In this document: one piece after another, positions 59,663 to 63,527 of the stretch
Layout: each line of letters opens with the position of its first letter
Position numbering within the stretch: position 1 is the first letter of the stretch
From: Nanobdellati archaeon
Lineage (GTDB): Archaea > B1Sed10-29 > JAGVWA01
Direction: 5' to 3'
NCBI GenBank assembly: GCA_018304505.1
Contig: JAGVWA010000005.1
Location: 1 to 63,527 of the forward strand
Length of the DNA stretch: 63,527 nucleotides
The notes under the pieces: model-generated
The model's database searches: none
What the model saw: the letters and a program-made list of their open reading frames with translations, nothing else
Told to the model about the DNA's origin: nothing
Made by a program: the position numbers and the translations under genes

Positions 59663-60064
59663 CTATTCATCCCAGCTTACCGTGCCTGTTTTTGGTTTGG
59701 TTGGGTCTGTAGATGCGGTTGGGTGTGCCACGGGAATGGCTGGTTTTGAGGCCTCCCTTGTAGGCGCCTCAGGCACATGCTCCTCTGCAAGTGTTTTCGG
59801 TAATGTGTCAAGGTCCTCGAGCTCCTTGATGGCGAGTTTACCCAGGTTACGGAAGCGCTGTCTTTTGCTGTTCAATACTGCACCTTCGAGAAATCGCGAG
59901 GCTCCATAGACGTCAATTGTTGCTGTGTGCGCTACACCACGCTCTTGCTCAACTCCACCGAGGTGGTTCCAGGCCTGCTGCAGGTTTTGCCTTGCAACTG
60001 GCTCTACAAGCAGCATGGCACCCATTTTTCTCATCGCCACCTTGGCTTCCTCAACGCTCCACAT
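59663..60064 (-). CDS. Met-Trp protein (133 aa) with Pro/Thr-rich tail
   Basis: ATGTGG start. Helical residues 3-40, a mixed middle (TATIDVYGASRFLEGAVLNSK), helix, then a disordered Pro/Ala/Thr tail ending TVSWDE. A second ATGTGG 19 nt upstream (60083) opens a 10-codon frame that stops just inside this gene, so translational coupling is possible. TATA CTTTAAATAC is at about 60160. Function unknown. Confidence 0.6.
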   Translation of the reverse strand: MWSVEEAKVAMRKMGAMLLVEPVARQNLQQAWNHLGGVEQERGVAHTATIDVYGASRFLEGAVLNSKRQRFRNLGKLAIKELEDLDTLPKTLAEEHVPEAPTREASKPAIPVAHPTASTDPTKPKTGTVSWDE

Positions 60065-60190
60065 ATTCATCAATGTTCCACATGTTCTTATCACACCATT
60101 ATGCCACTTCTATTTTCCGCGTCCTGCGCTCACACACGAACATATTTGCATTTTGGATGTATTTAAAGCTTCACACGAATTCACCAAGCC

Positions 60191-60248
60191 TGGTTTGAAC
60201 TGGTTTGAACAAGTTGCAACCAGCTAACGTTGCAAAATTGACTTAAAT
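60191..60248 (+). promoter_or_regulatory. TTGCAAAA-TATA promoter unit (copy e)
   Basis: Two direct TGGTTTGAAC repeats (60191 and 60201), a GTTGCAAC, then TTGCAAAA (60230-60237) and ACTTAAAT (60241-60248). The PIN start at 60270 is about 26 nt past the TATA centre, so it is leaderless. Confidence 0.55.
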
Positions 60249-60269
60249 GCACTTCGCTATAACTATAAC

Positions 60270-60683
60270 ATGTACTACATCGACACGTGCGTTTACATGG
60301 ACCTGTGGCGAAAAGACGCCGATCCAAAAAGACAGGACGCAGCAAAGCAGTTTATTGAAAAATGCATCGATGACCAAAGCACGATCTATTACTCAGGCTT
60401 TGTGTTGAAAGAGCTGTGGTATAACCTTGAGCATGCTGATTTCGCCAACGCGCGCGCGTTGTTCAATACTATAAACTTTGAGAAGTTAATCGCCACAAAA
60501 CAAGACCGTACCAAAGGCATGATCCTCAGGTGGGACGCGAGCCCGGACTTGAGCTTTTTCGACTGCATGCACATTGTTCTGAGCAGAAACACCAAGTCAA
60601 TGCTTGTAACACAAGACAAGCCCCTGATAAGACATGCCAAGTGGAATAACTGCCGGGCATCCAAACCTGAGGGCTTGCTATAA
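60270..60683 (+). CDS. PIN-domain ribonuclease
   Basis: 137 aa. MYYIDTCVYMDLW, FVLKELWYNL, DLSFFDCMHIVLSRN and LVTQDKPLIRHA hold the acidic residues. Toxin-like, but its partner candidate lies downstream in convergent orientation instead of upstream in an operon. Confidence 0.85.
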   Translation: MYYIDTCVYMDLWRKDADPKRQDAAKQFIEKCIDDQSTIYYSGFVLKELWYNLEHADFANARALFNTINFEKLIATKQDRTKGMILRWDASPDLSFFDCMHIVLSRNTKSMLVTQDKPLIRHAKWNNCRASKPEGLL

Positions 60684-60935
60684 GCTGTTTATCTCATTAA
60701 GATCTATAGCCTGACTAGATAATTTTTTTCTCGTTTGCCTGATAATCTCAACAGAGTCTCGATTATCCCTTAGATTCATAGTCCCTATCGATGCTTCCCA
60801 GTCTTTCCATGACGCGCGGCGCAACGAATCCCTCACTGCGTCAGACCTGCTGGCGTAAATGCCCTTCTTTACGCCTCTGTCTAGCTGCTTTACCATCACA
60901 GTTGGCAGTCTAATCTGGATCGTCTGCATTACCAT
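60678..60935 (-). CDS. ribbon-helix-helix (CopG-like) protein
   Basis: 85 aa. TIQIRLPTVMVKQLDRGVKKGIYASRSDAVRDSLR is the RHH domain; the tail (residues 45-85) is the kind that binds a toxin. TATA CCTTAAATAC near 60960 makes it leaderless. The stop codon region overlaps that of the PIN gene, so the two mRNAs are antisense at their ends. Confidence 0.85.
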   Translation of the reverse strand: MVMQTIQIRLPTVMVKQLDRGVKKGIYASRSDAVRDSLRRASWKDWEASIGTMNLRDNRDSVEIIRQTRKKLSSQAIDLNEINSL

Positions 60936-61030
60936 GGTAATTGATATGCATTACGTTGTATTTAAGGGTTTGGCCTCCCGGGGCTACAAAAACCCAACAC
61001 TTTTTTAACACCGCAGCATGGAAATAATCC

Positions 61031-62143
61031 ATGCTAAGCAAAACGGCTAGGGACGAGCTAGAAAAACAGCACTACCGCATAGTCGGCGACCACAGCGCAG
61101 TAAAGACCTGCGGCTGGACCAAGAAGATGCTCAAGGGCGAAGGCGGCTGCTACAAACTAAAGTTCTACGGCATCATGAGTCACCAGTGCATGCAAATGAC
61201 TACATCAATCAGCTGCGCCAACCGCTGCACGTTCTGCTGGCGAGGCTACAAGGCCCCGGTTTCGAAAGAATGGAAGTGGCAAGTCAACGACCCTGAAATG
61301 ATTTTTGAGGAATCGAAAAAGGCGCACGAGAAACTCCTGCTTGGATACGGGGGCAACGCCAAGGTAACAAAAAGCATGTACACGCAGTCAAAGGACATAA
61401 AACACGTGGCTCTGTCCCTTACCGGGGAACCCATAATCTATCCGCGCATGAACGAGCTCATCGGCATGTTCAACCGCGATGGAATATCAACGTTCCTTGT
61501 AACCAATGCACAGTACGCCGAGCAGATACGGGACTTGAAACCCATTACTCAATTATACATCAGCGTTGACGCGCCAAACAAAGAATTACTAAAACAAGTC
61601 GACGTGCCCTTGTTTCCTGACTACTGGGAGCGCCTAAACCAGAGCCTGGATTACATGCGCCAAAAAAAACAGAGGACATGTATACGATTGACGTGCATCA
61701 GGGGCATCAACATGGTAGAGCCAGAAAACTATGCCGCGCTGATTGAACGCGGGAACCCGGACTTCCTTGAGGTCAAGGCGTACATGTTCGTCGGCGCGTC
61801 GCGCGAAAGGCTGTCGATGGACAACATGCCAAGCCACGCAGATGTTCTCGCGTTTACAAAGCAGCTCACCAAATACCTGCCTGACTACGAAATCGTTTCA
61901 GAACACAAGCCGTCACGGGTGTTCATGCTGGCGAAAAAGAAGTTCAAGCGCAACGGCAAGTGGTTTACGTGGATCGACTTTCCAAAATACCACGAACTGG
62001 CATTGCAAGGCGACGATTTCACTACTGAGGATTACCTGAAGGTGACCCCAAAGACAGGCATCGACGACTCCGAAATAAAAGTTGACGAAAAGACTGAGGA
62101 ATTGGAGTTCTGGAAAGCGCAGGAAAATCAGGTAACGATCTAA
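61031..62143 (+). CDS. taw1: tRNA 4-demethylwyosine synthase
   Basis: 370 aa radical SAM enzyme acting at G37 of tRNA-Phe. TTSISCANRCTFCWRGYKAP holds the SAM cluster CxxxCxxC. VALSLTGEPIIYPRMNELIGMF, FLVTNAQYAEQ, QLYISVDAPN and LEVKAYMFVGASRERL are family motifs. A second N-terminal Cys set (KTCGWT, GGCYKLKFYG, QCMQM) probably binds the auxiliary cluster. Confidence 0.95.
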   Translation: MLSKTARDELEKQHYRIVGDHSAVKTCGWTKKMLKGEGGCYKLKFYGIMSHQCMQMTTSISCANRCTFCWRGYKAPVSKEWKWQVNDPEMIFEESKKAHEKLLLGYGGNAKVTKSMYTQSKDIKHVALSLTGEPIIYPRMNELIGMFNRDGISTFLVTNAQYAEQIRDLKPITQLYISVDAPNKELLKQVDVPLFPDYWERLNQSLDYMRQKKQRTCIRLTCIRGINMVEPENYAALIERGNPDFLEVKAYMFVGASRERLSMDNMPSHADVLAFTKQLTKYLPDYEIVSEHKPSRVFMLAKKKFKRNGKWFTWIDFPKYHELALQGDDFTTEDYLKVTPKTGIDDSEIKVDEKTEELEFWKAQENQVTI

Positions 62144-62195
62144 CCTAGCGCCAATACACAAAATCATTAAAAACACCAATAACATAAAGAACACC

Positions 62196-63527
62196 ATGGA
62201 GCATAGTTCCACAACCCGAGCAGCAAAGACCAAGAAGAAACCAACCCTAAACCAACAACAAGAAGCCGCACGCAGAGCAACACTAGCGAGACTACAAACG
62301 CTCCAAAAAAAAGCACATGCTAAAGAAATCAAGCTCGGCGCACTCAAAAGATTAGCGCTAGCCCGACGCATCAAACAACTGCAAAGAGAAAAGATAACGC
62401 TGCGAACTCTTGCACAAGCAGAAAAAGCCGAACCACGACTAGCCGCAGCAGCAAAGCCAACATCAAGACCAATGCCTAAGCCAAGAAAAATAAGGACTCC
62501 ACAAACAACAAGATCAAGAACAATCGCCCCCGTAGCCAAGCCAGCGCCAACAGCAACTAAACCTGCTGCAAGACCAACCAGTCCAATAGCAATAAAACCA
62601 AGACACCCACCCACAAGACTAACACGATTTTTCAGAGAACCAACACCCCCTACAGGGGGGGGTATAACGCCAAGCGCGGCAAGACCACAACTCCCCGGGG
62701 GAAGGGTTCCGCTGCGCCTCGACACGCGAGCAGAATTACGACTAGGACCATTAGAAAAAGCAGCTGAAAAGGAAAAAGCAGAAACCGCAAAGGCAATAAA
62801 AGAAAAACAAGAAGCAGAAAAAGCATTAGATGACCTACTCGCAAAAGCAGAAGTCGAACTAAAGCCAGAATACAAGCAGGCCCTCACAACAAAAGAAGTC
62901 ATGGACTTCGCACAACAACTCACAACAGACACTGCAAGGCAATACTTCGACGCAATCGCGCGACACGGAACAGAAAAACTCACCACCAAAGAATTCATGG
63001 ACTTCACCCAACAACTCCCACCAAACACTGCAGAACAATACTTCAACGCAATCGCGCGACACGGAACAGAAAAACTCACAACAAAAGAAGTCATGGACTT
63101 CGCCCAACAACTCACAACAGACACTGCAAGGCAATACTTCAACGCAATCGCGCGACACGGAACAGAAAAACTCACAACCAAAGAAGTTCTAACCACAGAA
63201 GTAGCAAAATTCGCACAACAACTAGACTACGGTGCAAGGTATTACTTCAACGCAATCGCGCGACACGGAACAGAAAAACTCACAACCAAAGAAATCATGG
63301 ACTTCACCCAACAACTCCCACCAAACACTACATGGCAATACTTCAACGCAATCGCAAAACACGGGGTGGAGCGACTAGTAAGCAAAGGATTTGTTACTGG
63401 CGTTGGTCGTGTTTTTGATGGCTTTGTGACGACAGAAGCCATGAGAAGCACATTTATGGATAATTTACTCACCATTGATGACAGGATTTCTGAACGAGTC
63501 ATGAGCCAAACCGAAAGCGCCAGCAGA
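62196..63527 (+). CDS. repeat protein with basic disordered head (partial, runs off window)
   Basis: 444 codons are open to the window edge. Residues 1-185 are Lys/Arg/Ala/Pro-rich and low in complexity. A helix (LEKAAEKEKAETAKAIKEKQEAEKAL) follows at 188-215, then five near-identical repeats of 32 or 35 residues (230-393, TTKEVMDFAQQL..QYFNAIARHG), then a unique part. The repeats look like helical hairpins, as in armadillo/TPR-type scaffolds. GAACACC precedes the ATG. I do not recognise the family. Confidence 0.7.
   Translation, partial: MEHSSTTRAAKTKKKPTLNQQQEAARRATLARLQTLQKKAHAKEIKLGALKRLALARRIKQLQREKITLRTLAQAEKAEPRLAAAAKPTSRPMPKPRKIRTPQTTRSRTIAPVAKPAPTATKPAARPTSPIAIKPRHPPTRLTRFFREPTPPTGGGITPSAARPQLPGGRVPLRLDTRAELRLGPLEKAAEKEKAETAKAIKEKQEAEKALDDLLAKAEVELKPEYKQALTTKEVMDFAQQLTTDTARQYFDAIARHGTEKLTTKEFMDFTQQLPPNTAEQYFNAIARHGTEKLTTKEVMDFAQQLTTDTARQYFNAIARHGTEKLTTKEVLTTEVAKFAQQLDYGARYYFNAIARHGTEKLTTKEIMDFTQQLPPNTTWQYFNAIAKHGVERLVSKGFVTGVGRVFDGFVTTEAMRSTFMDNLLTIDDRISERVMSQTESASR
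62886..63374 (+). repeat. five in-frame tandem repeats (96/105 bp)
   Basis: Units at 62886, 62982, 63078, 63174 (105 bp, with a 3-residue insertion) and 63279. Alternate units share more: 1 and 3 carry AQQLTTDTARQ, while 2 and 5 carry TQQLPPNT. This suggests expansion by two-unit duplication. Coding constraint is clear, so this is not a CRISPR. Confidence 0.9.

Noticed and set aside
61913-63196. A 427-codon open frame on the minus strand
   Set aside because: It is antisense to taw1 and the tandem-repeat gene; its repeats are the mirror of the plus-strand repeats and it has no promoter or ribosome-binding site.
62886-63374. Possible CRISPR array
   Set aside because: Units of 96 and 105 bp are contiguous, without spacers, and stay in one reading frame, so they are protein repeats.

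Overview
The window is archaeal. It carries an archaeal ribosomal and transcription operon (uS13-uS4-uS11-RpoD-tRNA-Leu-eL18-uL13-uS9-RpoN-tRNA-Pro-enolase-uS2), aIF5B, aIF2-gamma, RpoE'/Spt4, eS24/eS27, Kae1, TYW1, Dph6, Lhr, class III prepilins and a FlaI/TadA-type pilus machine. Many promoters have an archaeal TATA box about 25 nt before a leaderless start codon. Lean versions of core proteins (RpoD without a Fe-S domain, aIF2-gamma without its zinc knuckle, no rpoK after rpoN, a 403-residue GluRS) and a bacterial-type AspRS suggest a DPANN-like lineage such as Diapherotrites or Micrarchaeota. That placement is inferred, not proven.

Layout. 0-5.4 kb is accessory: small orphan genes, a MazEF-like pair and a damaged bacterial-type aspS. 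5.4-23.9 kb is informational core: ribosomal proteins, RNA polymerase subunits, translation factors, type 2 IDI, GluRS, NDK, a CPBP protease, Kae1, GDH and a ferredoxin. 24-31.6 kb holds a VIT1-like transporter, ALDH, an endonuclease IV-like protein and an Lhr-HD-phosphoesterase operon. 31.5-41.9 kb mixes small orphan genes, a winged-helix regulator, Bcp, a ComEC-like hydrolase, PRPP synthase, a five-gene redox operon (lipoprotein, cupredoxin, rubredoxin-like protein, thioredoxin-like protein, FTR catalytic subunit), endonuclease III and a KaiC-like ATPase. 41.9-52.8 kb is a pilus/surface locus: an 801-residue class III signal protein, four minor pilin-like proteins, a broken HTH/KaiC-like gene, TadA, two TadC proteins and a major pilin. 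52.8-57.8 kb is metabolic: type 1 IDI, PAP2, agmatinase, GNAT, a truncated YjbQ, GuaA subunit A, Dph6 and IMP cyclohydrolase. 57.8-63.5 kb is again accessory: VapBC, a candidate structured RNA, orphan genes, a convergent PIN/RHH pair, TYW1 and a repeat protein that runs off the window.

The strongest undescribed signal is a family of 15 short, mostly orphan genes whose second residue is always tryptophan (start context ATGTGG or GTGTGG). None of the roughly 75 other genes has Trp at position 2. Most of the 15 have a strong GGAGG or GGGGGTGA ribosome-binding site. They are dispersed or clustered in accessory segments (0-5.3, 14.1, 24.1, 31.8-32.8, 35.2 and 59.0-60.1 kb), and two of them abut damaged aminoacyl-tRNA synthetase genes. 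Other unexplained signals are a shared TTGCAAAA-TATA promoter unit before accessory genes, two candidate structured RNAs, and tandem frameshifted KaiC-like half-domains beside the pilus ATPase.
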